Assembly: GCF_900115175.1 (NCBI RefSeq)
Contig: NZ_FOYV01000001.1
Coordinates: 1,550,001-1,614,000 of the forward strand
Length of the DNA stretch: 64,000 nucleotides
Source: Marinobacter gudaonensis
Lineage (GTDB): Bacteria > Pseudomonadota > Gammaproteobacteria > Pseudomonadales > Oleiphilaceae
Direction: 5' to 3'
The notes beneath the pieces were generated by a model. It was not told the origin of the DNA. It was given only the letters and a program-made list of their open reading frames with translations, and ran no database searches. The first letter of the stretch is position 1. The number at the start of each line of letters is the position of its first letter. A program made the translations under genes and the position numbers. Of this stretch, positions 25,883-34,975 are shown piece after piece.

Positions 25883-27385
25883 TCAGGCAGTAGCAGCGGC
25901 CTGCCGACGACGCTCCTCTTCCTCGATCTGCAAATCCACCGAAGACACATGGTATTCCTCGGAGAAACCGCTCTCGGGCTCTTTCAGCCAAAGCATGCAC
26001 AGCAACCAGCTGACGAAGGCACCGCCGGCGATGATGTAGAAGAACTGGTTGGGGGTAACGAAGGTAAAGATGGTCAGGTACACCACCGCACCCACGTTGC
26101 CGTAGGCGCCGGCCATGCCGGAAATCTGGCCGGTAAGGCGCCGCTTGATGGAGGGGATAATACCGAAAGTGGCGCCCTCGGCTCCCTGCACAAAGAAGGA
26201 GGTGAACACGGTAATGGCCACCGCGATGATCAACGGCCAGTTAGAGTTAAGCAGCCCCATCAGCCCGAAGCCCACGGCAATGCCGAACATGTAGCTGAGC
26301 ATCACGAACCGGCGGTTCCCCAGGCGGTCGGACACCAGCCCGCCCATGGGCCTTGCCACCAGGTTCACGAAGGCAAAGGACGCGGCAATGAGGCCGGCAG
26401 CGGTAGCACTCAGGCTCCAGGTTTCCTCGAAGAACATGGGCAGCATGGACACCACCGCCAGCTCGGCGCCGAAGTTGGCAAAATAGGTGCTGTTGAGCGC
26501 CGCTACGCTGTTGAAAGGGTACTTGTCATCTTCCGGCACGCCTTTCTTGAGGATGGGCACATTCACCCGCAGGATCTGGATGATCTGGTAGGTCACGACG
26601 GCCACGATCACCGCGTAGCAGAGCGCGGCTCCGGTGGGGCTCAGGTAACCCATGTTCTCGATACGCCAGACCAGAATGCCCAGCACACCGACCAGCGGAA
26701 TGGTCCACAGGATCAGTTTGATCATGTCGCCCCAGCTGCTCACTTCCAGCGCCACTGCCTTGCGCGGCTTTCGGTGCACGGTACCGACAGGGCCGTCGGT
26801 AATGGCAAACCAGTAGTACACGCCGTAGGCCGCCATCACGATGGCGCTCTGGGCAATGGCCCAACGCCAGCCGTCTTCACCGCCGTACATGTGCAGGGCG
26901 ATGGTGGGCAGGGTAATAGCCGCTGCGGCGGAGCCGAAGTTGCCCCAGCCGGCGTAGAAGCCCTCGGCAAAACCGATGTCCTTGGGTTTGAACCACATGG
27001 CGGTCATGTGGATGCCAACCACGAAGCTGGCACCAATGGAGCTGAGCACCAGACGGCTGACCAGCAGTTGGGTCATGGTATTACCGAAGGCGAACACCAG
27101 GGCCGGAATGGACATCAGCACCATCAGCACGGAGAACACCCGACGCGGGCCGAAACGGTCCAGCGCCATGCCCACGATGATACGCGCGGGGATGGTCAGC
27201 GCCACGTTGCAGATGGCAAACAGGCGCAGGTCATCGGCGGTCAGCCAGTCGACGCTCTTGAGCATGCTCGAAGCAAGCGGCGCCATGTTGAACCACACGT
27301 AGAAGGTAATGAAGAATGCAATCCAGGTCAGGTGCAACGCCCTGATCTCCGGATTACGGACGTGGAAAACGTCAGCGACTTTCAT
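25883..27385 (-). CDS. NarK/NNP-family nitrate or nitrite MFS transporter
   Basis: 500-residue permease of 12 helices. The nitrate signatures appear as GFYAGWGNFGSAAAAITLP and GMAGAYGNVGAVVYL. Arg residues expected to contact the anion are in the VSRLVLSSIGASF and FVNLVARPMGG helices. This type resembles NasA/NarK1 with long C-terminal charged tail (EEEERRRQAAATA). It lies 47 bases downstream of a universal stress protein gene on the same strand and probably shares its promoter. Confidence 0.9.
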   Translation of the reverse strand: MKVADVFHVRNPEIRALHLTWIAFFITFYVWFNMAPLASSMLKSVDWLTADDLRLFAICNVALTIPARIIVGMALDRFGPRRVFSVLMVLMSIPALVFAFGNTMTQLLVSRLVLSSIGASFVVGIHMTAMWFKPKDIGFAEGFYAGWGNFGSAAAAITLPTIALHMYGGEDGWRWAIAQSAIVMAAYGVYYWFAITDGPVGTVHRKPRKAVALEVSSWGDMIKLILWTIPLVGVLGILVWRIENMGYLSPTGAALCYAVIVAVVTYQIIQILRVNVPILKKGVPEDDKYPFNSVAALNSTYFANFGAELAVVSMLPMFFEETWSLSATAAGLIAASFAFVNLVARPMGGLVSDRLGNRRFVMLSYMFGIAVGFGLMGLLNSNWPLIIAVAITVFTSFFVQGAEGATFGIIPSIKRRLTGQISGMAGAYGNVGAVVYLTIFTFVTPNQFFYIIAGGAFVSWLLCMLWLKEPESGFSEEYHVSSVDLQIEEEERRRQAAATA

Positions 27386-27432
27386 GTCAGCCTCCCTGGG
27401 CTATCAGATAGAAATACAGTTGATGCCCGGGC

Positions 27433-27894
27433 TCAGCGGCTGGGCAGAATCAGGAGCGGACACTGGATCCGGCGGGCGAGGAAGGAGCTCACGCTGCCGA
27501 AGGTCATGTAATCCAGTTCGTCCACAAAATGGGTCAGTGAGCGGGCAATAAAGCCGCCGTCCGGCTCGTGGCTGTGGCGGGCAATCACCAGCATGTCCGG
27601 GTGGATCTTCTTCTCGGCGGCGAACAGCAGCATCTTGCGGGCATCACCCTCCAGCAGCATGGTCTCGGCGGAGATGTCCTCCTGCTGACAAACTTCCAGG
27701 GCCTCGGCGAGAAACTGTTTGAGCTCGCTCACTTCCTGCTGGAACAGGTCTTCGTTACCGGCGGTGATGTCCCTGGGGTTTTCAGCCACGGCCACCAGGG
27801 TGATCACCGGCGTGAGATCACGGAACATGGTGAGGGTCTGGGCCAGGGCCAGCCTGGCATTGCGCGAACCGTCGTAGGCAATCATGATTTTCAT
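27433..27894 (-). CDS. Universal stress protein (UspA family)
   Basis: 153-residue cytoplasmic protein. It starts MKIMIAYDGSRNARLALAQTL, with the conserved Asp and a C-terminal phosphate-binding part GSVSSFLARRIQCPLLILP. In many Usp proteins the ATP loop is G2xG9xGS; here the Gly-rich loop is degraded, so ATP binding is uncertain. An FNR/ANR box sits 83 bases upstream, and the nitrate transporter follows; anaerobic Usp induction is common in related pseudomonads. Confidence 0.88.
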   Translation of the reverse strand: MKIMIAYDGSRNARLALAQTLTMFRDLTPVITLVAVAENPRDITAGNEDLFQQEVSELKQFLAEALEVCQQEDISAETMLLEGDARKMLLFAAEKKIHPDMLVIARHSHEPDGGFIARSLTHFVDELDYMTFGSVSSFLARRIQCPLLILPSR

Positions 27895-27976
27895 GGGTGG
27901 GTTCTCCAGGGGCGCTCCCAGCGCCCGTTCGATTGATATCCGTCAGCATTAGCCCACACTCCGGTGCCACCCATAA

Positions 27977-27990
27977 TTGACGTAAATCAA
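27977..27990 (-). promoter_or_regulatory. FNR/ANR-like box in usp / NarK intergenic region
   Basis: TTGACGTAAATCAA, 9 of 10 matches to TTGAT-N4-ATCAA. It lies between the minus-strand usp-transporter unit and the plus-strand transporter at 28181, closer to usp (82 bases) than to the plus gene (190 bases). Also in this region: a perfect 12-base palindrome GGAGGTACCTCC at 28081-28092. Confidence 0.72.
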
Positions 27991-28180
27991 CCCTGGTGAC
28001 GCCTACCCCACCAGAGAAATCAACCATCTATCCCCTCCCCATCAAACCCGGCCAGGCACCTACCACCCTTGCCCCCTGCAGGAGGTACCTCCAATGCCCC
28101 GCACCGCCGGGCGTCGGATTTGGTAGCGTAAAGAGGTGGTGTCACACAGCGCCCAACCGATTTCCGGAAGGAGGGGAAAC

Positions 28181-29536
28181 ATGGCCACCAGCCCGTCGAA
28201 AACCGAGCAACACCGAGCCCTCGGTCTGTCCACGTTTGCCTTCACTCTCTGCTTTGCGGTGTGGACAATTTTCTCGATCATCGGCATCCGCATCAGTGAA
28301 GACCTGGGATTATCCGACACCCAGCTGGGACTGCTGATGGCCACGCCCATACTCACCGGCTCCATCAGCCGACTGTTTCTGGGCATCTGGACCGATCGCT
28401 ACGGCGGGCGCTGGGTGTTCGGCATTCTGATGCTCACTACCGCGGCCTGCGTTTACCTGCTGACCTTCGCCACCACCTACCTCATGTTGCTGGTGGGCGC
28501 CCTCGGCGTTGGGCTGGCCGGCGGCGCTTTCATCGTGGGTGTGGCCTACACCGCAGCGTGGTTCGAGCCCAAGCAACAGGGCACGGCGCTGGGTATCTTC
28601 GGCGCGGGCAACGTCGGAGCGGCGGTCACCAACTTCGGGGCGCCGTTCCTGCTGGTGGCGTTTGGCTGGGAAAGCACGGCACAGATCTATGCCACTGTGC
28701 TGGCTGTCATGGGGGTGGCGTTCATCCTGCTGGCGAAGGAAGATCCGCTGGCGGCGGAGCGTGCCGGTGCCCGATCCAAATCCTTCATGGAACAGATGGA
28801 ACCGTTGCGGGAGCTGAGGGTCTGGCGGTTTGCGCTGTACTATTTCTTCGTGTTCGGGGCCTTTGTGGCCCTGGCACTGTGGCTGCCGCACTTCCTGATC
28901 GGCGTGTATGGCCTGGATATCAAGACGGCCGGCATCATCGCCGCCCTTTACACCATTCCCGCCTCCCTGTTCCGGATCCTCGGCGGCTGGCTGTCAGACC
29001 GTTTCGGTGCCCGTCGGGTGATGTACTGGACCTTCGGAGCCTCGGTGGTGTGCACCTTCCTGCTCAGCTATCCGCCCACCGACTACGTCGTGCAGGGCAT
29101 TGATGGCGACATCCGCTTCACCCTGGCCATGAATCTGCCGATGTTCGTGGCCCTGATCTTCATCCTTGGCTTTTTCATGTCCCTCGGCAAGGCCGCGGTG
29201 TACAAGCACATCCCGGTGTACTACCCCAAACACGTGGGTGCTGTAGGTGGGGTGGTTGGCATGATTGGCGGTCTCGGCGGCTTTATCCTGCCGCTGACCT
29301 TCGGTGCGCTGAACGACCTGACCGGCATCTGGCAGAGCTGCTTCATGCTGATGTTCGCGATTGTCGCGGCTGCCCTCGCCTGGATGCATTACGCCATCCG
29401 GTCTGCCGAGCGTGAGGAATGGGCTGCCAACGAGGAGCGTACCGATCTGCCGGAGTTGTCCTCGCCCCACCTGTTCTATCCGCTGAACCGGAAAAAGGGC
29501 ACCGCTCCCCTGTCACCTCCGCCGAAGCCGGAGTAG
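28181..29536 (+). CDS. MFS transporter, NarK/nitrate family (third copy)
   Basis: 451-residue 12-helix permease. Signatures: FGAGNVGAAVTNFGAPFLL in helix 5 and GVVGMIGGLGGFILPLTFG in helix 11; helix 2-3 loop LGIWTDRYGGRWVF is a typical MFS motif. Shorter than the two other porters of the cluster. ATG 28181 has AGGAGG upstream; an in-frame GTG at 28136 would add 15 residues without homology. C-terminal tail is Pro/Lys-rich. Terminator at 29568. Confidence 0.88.
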   Translation: MATSPSKTEQHRALGLSTFAFTLCFAVWTIFSIIGIRISEDLGLSDTQLGLLMATPILTGSISRLFLGIWTDRYGGRWVFGILMLTTAACVYLLTFATTYLMLLVGALGVGLAGGAFIVGVAYTAAWFEPKQQGTALGIFGAGNVGAAVTNFGAPFLLVAFGWESTAQIYATVLAVMGVAFILLAKEDPLAAERAGARSKSFMEQMEPLRELRVWRFALYYFFVFGAFVALALWLPHFLIGVYGLDIKTAGIIAALYTIPASLFRILGGWLSDRFGARRVMYWTFGASVVCTFLLSYPPTDYVVQGIDGDIRFTLAMNLPMFVALIFILGFFMSLGKAAVYKHIPVYYPKHVGAVGGVVGMIGGLGGFILPLTFGALNDLTGIWQSCFMLMFAIVAAALAWMHYAIRSAEREEWAANEERTDLPELSSPHLFYPLNRKKGTAPLSPPPKPE

Positions 29537-29567
29537 GACTTCAAGCCACCTTTGATTGCGCCTCATT

Positions 29568-29590
29568 GCCCCGCTCGCCGGGGCTTTTTT
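29568..29590 (+). terminator. Terminator after third NarK gene
   Basis: GCCCCG (29568-29573) pairs with CGGGGC (29579-29584) around a 5-base loop, followed by six T. Confidence 0.85.
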
Positions 29591-29642
29591 CGTATAATCC
29601 CCGGGCAACGTTGCGCGAAATGACCAACCCGGGGGAATCGAT

Positions 29643-30101
29643 ATGGCGAAATGGCTTGTGAAATCCGAACCGGATGAGTGCGGCATCGACGATTTTGCCG
29701 CCGACCCACAATCGGTCATTCCATGGGATGGCGTGCGCAATTACCAGGCCCGGAACTTCCTGCGCCAGATGGCCGAAGGCGATGAGGTGTTCCTGTACCA
29801 TTCGAGCTGCCGGCACATTGGCGTTGCCGGTATCGTCACGGTCGTGGGCGCCCCCTATCCTGACACTGCCCAGTTTGATCCCCACTCACCCTACTTTGAT
29901 CCAAAAAGCAGCCCCGAGGATCCCCGGTGGACGGCAGTGGATATGCGGTATGTCGGGACGCTGCCCTCACTGGTCTCGCTGGCGACACTCAAATCAGCGC
30001 CGGAGCTGGCCGATCTGCCCCTGGTCAACAAGGGCAGCCGCCTCTCGGTCATGCCGGTGAGAGAGCCGGAATGGCAGGCAATCCTTCGCCTGGCCGAATG
30101 A
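29643..30101 (+). CDS. EVE domain-containing protein
   Basis: 152-residue protein consisting of one EVE (PUA-like) domain: KWLVKSEPDECGIDDF at the start, WDGVRNYQARNFLRQMAEGDEVFLYHS, and WTAVDMRYV. EVE proteins bind modified bases in DNA or RNA; in bacteria the partner is often unknown. Length is the family norm. Stands alone between a terminator and a convergent permease gene. Confidence 0.92.
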   Translation: MAKWLVKSEPDECGIDDFAADPQSVIPWDGVRNYQARNFLRQMAEGDEVFLYHSSCRHIGVAGIVTVVGAPYPDTAQFDPHSPYFDPKSSPEDPRWTAVDMRYVGTLPSLVSLATLKSAPELADLPLVNKGSRLSVMPVREPEWQAILRLAE

Positions 30102-30121
30102 CCGACACGGCCATGGGTTGT

Positions 30122-31474
30122 TTACTCGTCGTGAGGAATGGGGTCGGGGCTGCGATCCCACCCCACCAGTGCCAGCGTAGCAACTACCCCGATCAGCAGG
30201 CCCATCCAGGGCTCGAAGAACGCCAGGGAAGCACCAATTAACACCACGGTACCTCTCGAGGCGTTATCGCGCGGAATGGACATGGCAATGTAGGCGCAGG
30301 CAAAGCCTGTCAGAACCAGCGTCAGTGACAGGGCCACCCCCAGCAGAGGTTTTAGGCCGGTCAGCAACGGCAGCAGGAAGAAGATAAATGGCAAGCCCAT
30401 GAGGTAGTAGGAAGCCAGCCCACTGTGCAGACTGTTCATCGCCCTGGGCCCCTGCTTCCAGCGCTGGACAACAATCACGTGAACGCCCGTCCAAACGGCT
30501 CCCTGAGTCGGGAAGAACGGCGCAACCACACCCATGATGGCGTTGCGGATCGACAGGGAGAAATGGGTACGGTTGAGGTTGATATCCACGTGCTCGTCCT
30601 TGCGCACCTTCAGTCCATCCCTGAGTACTTCGTTGCCGGTTACCAGATCGCCAAACAGAATGATGTAGGCGATCAACGCCAGGGGAATGCTCTGAAGGAG
30701 CATCTCCTGCGACGGCCAGCCAATTACCAGCGGCGAGACCTTGGCAAAGGCATCACCCAGCGGTGGCACCAGGAAACCCCATTGGATGTCAAAATCGACC
30801 TCTCCGACCAGGGGCCCGACAATCGCGGCCGCCAGGAAACCCGGCAACAGGCCGAGCGAGCCCAGCAGGAAGAAGAACCGGCTGCGTTCCTTGAGCTTCT
30901 GCATTGGAATCGAGAACGTGAAGATCAGACAGATGGCGCAGGCAAGACCGGTGGCAATGGGCTGCTCCAGCAGAAAGCGTTCGGCATCGTCCACGAACAC
31001 CCGCTTGAGCGCGGCAATGGAAGCCCCCAGGATAATGCCCGCCTTCAGCGTATCCGGCAGCCAGATGACGAACCGGCGACCCAGGCCGGTGATGCCGAGG
31101 AACAGTACGAGCGCAGCGAATACCAGGCTCAGCGCGGTCATCGCCTGGAAGCGGCTGGCAGGATCTTCATAGCCCCCTATGACGAAGGCCAGAATCAGCG
31201 GCAGGGCTGGTGTAATCCAGCCGCCGGCGTAGGGCTCTCCGAAGACAATGACGGCTGAGGAAATAAGCGCGGCGTGGATCATGGACAAGGCCACGGCTTC
31301 CTCGAAACTGAGCCCGAAGAACGCCGTCATCACCGGAATCAGGGCAAGGCCGGTCGCTGCTGAAACGAACAGCCCCTGCAAGAACTCCGACCAGCACAGC
31401 CGCGTGTGATAGAAGGGCAGGCGGAAGGTGAACGGTCCCCAGCGCCAGCCGGCCAGCTCAGGTCTGTTTTCCAT
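30122..31474 (-). CDS. Putative permease, family unassigned (NCS2/SulP-like)
   Basis: 450-residue inner-membrane protein with 10-13 helices. Segments such as GLALIPVMTAFFGLSFEEAVALSMIHAAL and LPDTLKAGIILGASIAAL recall the inverted-repeat fold of nucleobase (NCS2) and SulP permeases. A cytoplasmic loop NEVLRDGLKVRKDEHVDIN lies mid-protein. I cannot name a substrate. Gene is alone on the minus strand, converging on the EVE gene. Confidence 0.65.
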   Translation of the reverse strand: MENRPELAGWRWGPFTFRLPFYHTRLCWSEFLQGLFVSAATGLALIPVMTAFFGLSFEEAVALSMIHAALISSAVIVFGEPYAGGWITPALPLILAFVIGGYEDPASRFQAMTALSLVFAALVLFLGITGLGRRFVIWLPDTLKAGIILGASIAALKRVFVDDAERFLLEQPIATGLACAICLIFTFSIPMQKLKERSRFFFLLGSLGLLPGFLAAAIVGPLVGEVDFDIQWGFLVPPLGDAFAKVSPLVIGWPSQEMLLQSIPLALIAYIILFGDLVTGNEVLRDGLKVRKDEHVDINLNRTHFSLSIRNAIMGVVAPFFPTQGAVWTGVHVIVVQRWKQGPRAMNSLHSGLASYYLMGLPFIFFLLPLLTGLKPLLGVALSLTLVLTGFACAYIAMSIPRDNASRGTVVLIGASLAFFEPWMGLLIGVVATLALVGWDRSPDPIPHDE

Positions 31475-31694
31475 GGAATGTCACTCACTGTCAGTCTTGT
31501 TGTTGTTCGTGAACTGATTATGGGAAGGGTTTCGCCATGGCGCGAATGAATAAGGCTGATCAACCTCAATAAACAGGACTTATGGACAGTATCGCGCGCA
31601 ACCTCAGACGCAGAGCCACATCCAGGCTATCCAATTGCCGCGCCGGGCTTTAGAATTCCAGCCTCCCCCGCATTATCTGGAGCTGTTACCTGCC

Positions 31695-32522
31695 ATGTCG
31701 CCCCAACTGAACTCTGTGTCCGGTTTCGAGAAACTGCGCCTGATCGAATCCAGCAAACTGTTCCAGGGCGTGGTGATTGCCATCATCATCCTCTCGGCGC
31801 TGACCATCGGCGCCAAAACCTACGATGTGCCGCCGCTGATCGAACAGTCCCTGCTGGTACTGGACAATGCCATCACCCTGTTTTTCCTCGTGGAGATCCT
31901 GTTCCGGTTTGGCGTATGCACGGACAAAAAACGCTTCCTGCTGGATGGCTGGAACCTGTTCGATACCCTGGTGGTGATCGGCAGCCTGATTCCCCTGGAT
32001 AATTCCGAAGCCGTGCTTCTGGGCCGCCTGCTGCGGGTGTTCCGGGTTCTGCGTCTGGTGTCGGTGGTGCCTGAACTGCGCTTCCTGATCAACTCCCTGC
32101 TCAAGGCCATTCCGCGCATGGGCTACATTGCGCTGCTGATGTTCATCATCTTCTACATCTACGCCGCAATGGGCTCCATGTTTTTTGCCAGCGTGGACGA
32201 AGAGCTCTGGGGTGACGTTGCCATTGCCATGCTCACCCTGTTCCGGGTGGCGACCTTCGAGGACTGGACCGACGTGATGTACGCCACCATGGAGCAGTAC
32301 CCGCTGAGCTGGCTGTTCTACATCACCTTTATCTTCCTGACGGCGTTCGTCTTCCTGAACATGATGATCGGCGCCATTCTGGAGGTGATGAGCGAGGAAC
32401 AGAACGCCAAACAGGCCCAGAAGGCCCATGATGAGCGGGACGAGATTGCCCGCCAATTGCAGGCCGTTCAGAACCAGCTGGCAGCGCTAACGGAACAGAT
32501 GGGTGGCGGGCGCCGGGACTGA
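31695..32522 (+). CDS. Bacterial voltage-gated cation channel (BacNav family)
   Basis: 275-residue single-repeat (six-helix) channel, forming a tetramer. S4 has Arg at 111, 114, 117 and 120 (RLLRVFRVLR), the voltage-sensor spacing. The pore segment is LFRVATFEDWTDVMYA, with filter T187-F-E-D-W-T-D193 in place of the TLESW of sodium-selective NaChBac/NavAb. After S6 a coiled coil (EVMSEEQNAKQAQKAHDERD and on) should tetramerise. Extra acidic residues in the filter suggest calcium permeability (inference). ATG 31695 chosen; a TTG at 31635 would add a Pro-rich stretch. Confidence 0.9.
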   Translation: MSPQLNSVSGFEKLRLIESSKLFQGVVIAIIILSALTIGAKTYDVPPLIEQSLLVLDNAITLFFLVEILFRFGVCTDKKRFLLDGWNLFDTLVVIGSLIPLDNSEAVLLGRLLRVFRVLRLVSVVPELRFLINSLLKAIPRMGYIALLMFIIFYIYAAMGSMFFASVDEELWGDVAIAMLTLFRVATFEDWTDVMYATMEQYPLSWLFYITFIFLTAFVFLNMMIGAILEVMSEEQNAKQAQKAHDERDEIARQLQAVQNQLAALTEQMGGGRRD

Positions 32523-32533
32523 CACCCCCACGA

Positions 32534-32911
32534 TTACCAGAACACCGGTTTGTATATCGCCAGATGGAAAATGCCGGTTACCAGCCCCAGCGCAACCACC
32601 GCCGCCGTCACCCGGGTGGGGATACCCAGGGAGGGCTTGAGCGCAAAGATTCCGGCAATGATGTAACCGATCAGCAGGAAGATCTTCGCCGTCAGCCAGC
32701 CGTGAACCAGCGGCACCCAGGGCGTGACGAACAGCAGGCCAATGGCCGCCGTCAGCAGGATGGTATCGTTGGCGTGGGGGATCCAGCGCAGCGGCGTGGT
32801 CCGCCAACCGGGCCTGCCTACAGCATCGAGCAGTAAGCGCAGCGCAAACAGCACCACGGTAAGGTAGGCAGTAGTCATGTGCAGGTGCTTGAGTATCAGA
32901 TAGGCACTCAT
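32534..32911 (-). CDS. SirB2 family membrane protein
   Basis: 125-residue protein with four helices: AYLILKHLHMTTAYLTVVLFALRLLLD opens the SirB2 pattern, followed by ANDTILLTAAIGLLF. It ends HLAIYKPVFW. SirB2 is of unknown function; the name comes from a Salmonella invasion-gene locus and does not imply virulence here. ATG 32911 has AAAGGA six bases upstream; the ATG two codons earlier would leave no spacing. Confidence 0.85.
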   Translation of the reverse strand: MSAYLILKHLHMTTAYLTVVLFALRLLLDAVGRPGWRTTPLRWIPHANDTILLTAAIGLLFVTPWVPLVHGWLTAKIFLLIGYIIAGIFALKPSLGIPTRVTAAVVALGLVTGIFHLAIYKPVFW

Positions 32912-32998
32912 TGTCATTCCTTTGTGAATCAAAACGATGGGCCCATTGTACGCACACATACCCCGAACCGGGTATGGTCAATCACGGCCACCGCATAT

Positions 32999-33021
32999 AA
33001 GATTTCTATTAAATGCATCTA
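32999..33021 (+). promoter_or_regulatory. NsrR-like nitric-oxide operator before nnrS
   Basis: The 23 bases match the recalled NsrR consensus (AAGATGCATTT-A-AAATGCATCTT style) at about 17 positions, with the right half AAATGCATCT almost perfect. It ends 15 bases before the nnrS ATG. NsrR is a repressor relieved by nitric oxide. Confidence 0.65.
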
Positions 33022-33036
33022 TATGCGGAGACCGCC

Positions 33037-34221
33037 ATGCAGGCCATTCCTTCCGTCCATAAATCCGAAGCTGCCAGCATTGGCCAGCTATTCAGCTACC
33101 CGTTCCGGATTTTCTTCCTGTCGATGACGCTTCTGGCGTTGCTGGCCATCCCGGCGTGGGTCATGCAGATCACCGGTGTGATCCAGCTGCCTCTGGCCAT
33201 GCCCGGACTGCTCTGGCATCAGCATGAGATGCTGTTCGGCTTCCTGTCCGCCGCCATTGCAGGCTTTCTGCTGACCGCCGTCTGTGTCTGGACCCAGACC
33301 AACCGGCTCCATGGTCTCGGTCTGCTGTTGCTCTGGGCCGTCTGGCTGGCAGGACGTGTGCTGCTGGCCACCGGAGCCGCCCTGCCAGACTGGCTGGTGC
33401 AGGGCGTCAACCTGGCCTTCCTGCCCCTGGTGATGCTGGACGCCGGCTGGCGCATCTGGAAAACCCGCCAGAAACGCCAACTGCTTATCCTGGTGGTGCT
33501 GGGATTGCTTTGGGTGATGCAGATCGGGTTTGTCACTCGGATGGACATGACCTTCAGTTATGGCGCCCTGATCATGGCCATGGCGCTGATCAGCATCATT
33601 GGTGGCCGGATTACCCCGGCCTTCACAAGCGGCTGGCTGCGTCAGCGGGGGCTGGATGCCTCTGCAGTGACAACGACACCGGCCCTGGACCTGGCATCCG
33701 TCTTCACGCTGATTGCGCTGATGGCCGCCCTGGTCACGGGCTGGCAGACCGGTACCGGCGTTCTGGCGATTATTTCGGCAAGCCTGATGCTGGTGCGTCT
33801 CGCGGGCTGGAAGGGCTGGCTGGTCCGGCAAGAACCTCTGCTCTGGATACTGCACCTGTCCATACTCTGGGTGCCCGTCGCTCTGATTCTGCTGGCAGGT
33901 TCGCTGCTGGCAGACTGGCCCTCCAGCGCCTGGACTCACGCCGCCGGCACCGGCGCCGTAGCCTGCCTTATCCTCGGTGTCATTGCCCGGGTGGCTCTTG
34001 GTCATACCGGACGACCGCTGGTTCTGCCGAGGGGCATGGTGCTGGCGTTCTGCGCTATCCATCTGGCCGCCCTGCTGCGGGTGCTGACGGCTTTCGGTGC
34101 GATTCCGTGGCATCCGGGGATCGGCAGCAGCACCCTGCTGTGGCTGGTGGCCTTCGGTCTGTTCCTGTACCGGTACACCGGCATTCTTGCCAGCCCCCGC
34201 CCGGATGGTCGCGAGGGCTGA
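33037..34221 (+). CDS. nnrS: NnrS family protein
   Basis: 394-residue membrane protein with about twelve helices, a haem/copper-containing family tied to nitric oxide stress and denitrification. Motifs: LFSYPFRIFFLSM near the start, LLWHQHEMLFGFLSAAIAGFLLTAV (His ligand region), GGRITPAFTSGWL, and ALGHTGRPL. ATG 33037 follows GGAG; an ATG at 33013 would lie within the NsrR-like operator. The nitrate transporter cluster is 4 kb upstream, consistent with anaerobic nitrogen-oxide metabolism. Confidence 0.9.
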   Translation: MQAIPSVHKSEAASIGQLFSYPFRIFFLSMTLLALLAIPAWVMQITGVIQLPLAMPGLLWHQHEMLFGFLSAAIAGFLLTAVCVWTQTNRLHGLGLLLLWAVWLAGRVLLATGAALPDWLVQGVNLAFLPLVMLDAGWRIWKTRQKRQLLILVVLGLLWVMQIGFVTRMDMTFSYGALIMAMALISIIGGRITPAFTSGWLRQRGLDASAVTTTPALDLASVFTLIALMAALVTGWQTGTGVLAIISASLMLVRLAGWKGWLVRQEPLLWILHLSILWVPVALILLAGSLLADWPSSAWTHAAGTGAVACLILGVIARVALGHTGRPLVLPRGMVLAFCAIHLAALLRVLTAFGAIPWHPGIGSSTLLWLVAFGLFLYRYTGILASPRPDGREG

Positions 34222-34241
34222 ACCCCACAATCACTGGCGGC

Positions 34242-34757
34242 TCAGGCCGCCAGTTGTTCTTCCAGCAAACCCTGAAAGACCTCCCGCGCCTGGCGGAACC
34301 GGCCCGCCGGAAAATGAATGCGGATGCCTTCGAGTGCTGCCAGTAGCATTTCCAGGTGGGCATCCCAACCGGCGCAGGCAATCGGCACCAGCTCGTCCTG
34401 GGGCAGGAGCAGAGTCAGTGACAGGCGAGTGCCATCGTCTTGCGAAGCAAGCTCCCAGATCAGCGGCCGCTCCGGCGCATCACCGGAACTCCAGGAATAG
34501 GCAAGCCTGCGGTTGGGCCGGCATTCGGTGATCCGGCAGTCTATGGGCATGCCGCTGTTGCCGAAGTCCAGCTGCACCCGCCCCCCGTTACGGGCCTCCA
34601 GGGTGCCCGGTGCCAGCCAGTCAGCCAGGCATACAGAATCGGTCAGCATTCGCCAGACCGCCTCCGGCGGATGGCCGATCTCCCGCTCAAGCTGCACCCT
34701 CACCCGCCCGGCTTCGCACCGGAGCTGACCACTGATGGTTTCTTCGTCCACGGACAT
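34242..34757 (-). CDS. SRPBCC (AHSA1-like) domain protein
   Basis: 171-residue protein with a single START/AHSA1-type domain (LEREIGHPPEAVWRMLTDSVCLADWLAPGTLEARNGGRVQLDF). This family binds hydrophobic ligands; its role is unknown. Converges with nnrS, 20 bases apart. ATG 34757 has AGGAGG upstream. Confidence 0.8.
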   Translation of the reverse strand: MSVDEETISGQLRCEAGRVRVQLEREIGHPPEAVWRMLTDSVCLADWLAPGTLEARNGGRVQLDFGNSGMPIDCRITECRPNRRLAYSWSSGDAPERPLIWELASQDDGTRLSLTLLLPQDELVPIACAGWDAHLEMLLAALEGIRIHFPAGRFRQAREVFQGLLEEQLAA

Positions 34758-34975
34758 GACTCCTCCTTACCAGACAGGCGCTGCGAGGTCATCGCACACG
34801 CATGCCCATCAGTGTAGGGAGCGCCATTTCACCCCGCCTTGATGACCATCAACGCCAGCGGGAATGGCCACGGGAGGAACTATCCGCCAGCAAACATCCA
34901 CTAATGGTCAATAGCCCCTCGTCAAATTCGAGCTAAAGTATGAAGAAATCATTTTGTAATAGAGACACTGGCACT

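Noticed and set aside
25802..27511. Plus-strand open frame of 569 codons, very rich in His and Gly
   Set aside because: Antisense shadow of the NarK-family gene at 25883-27385.
28081..28092. GGAGGTACCTCC palindrome as a NarL 7-2-7 site
   Set aside because: The two heptamer-like halves overlap rather than being separated by two bases.
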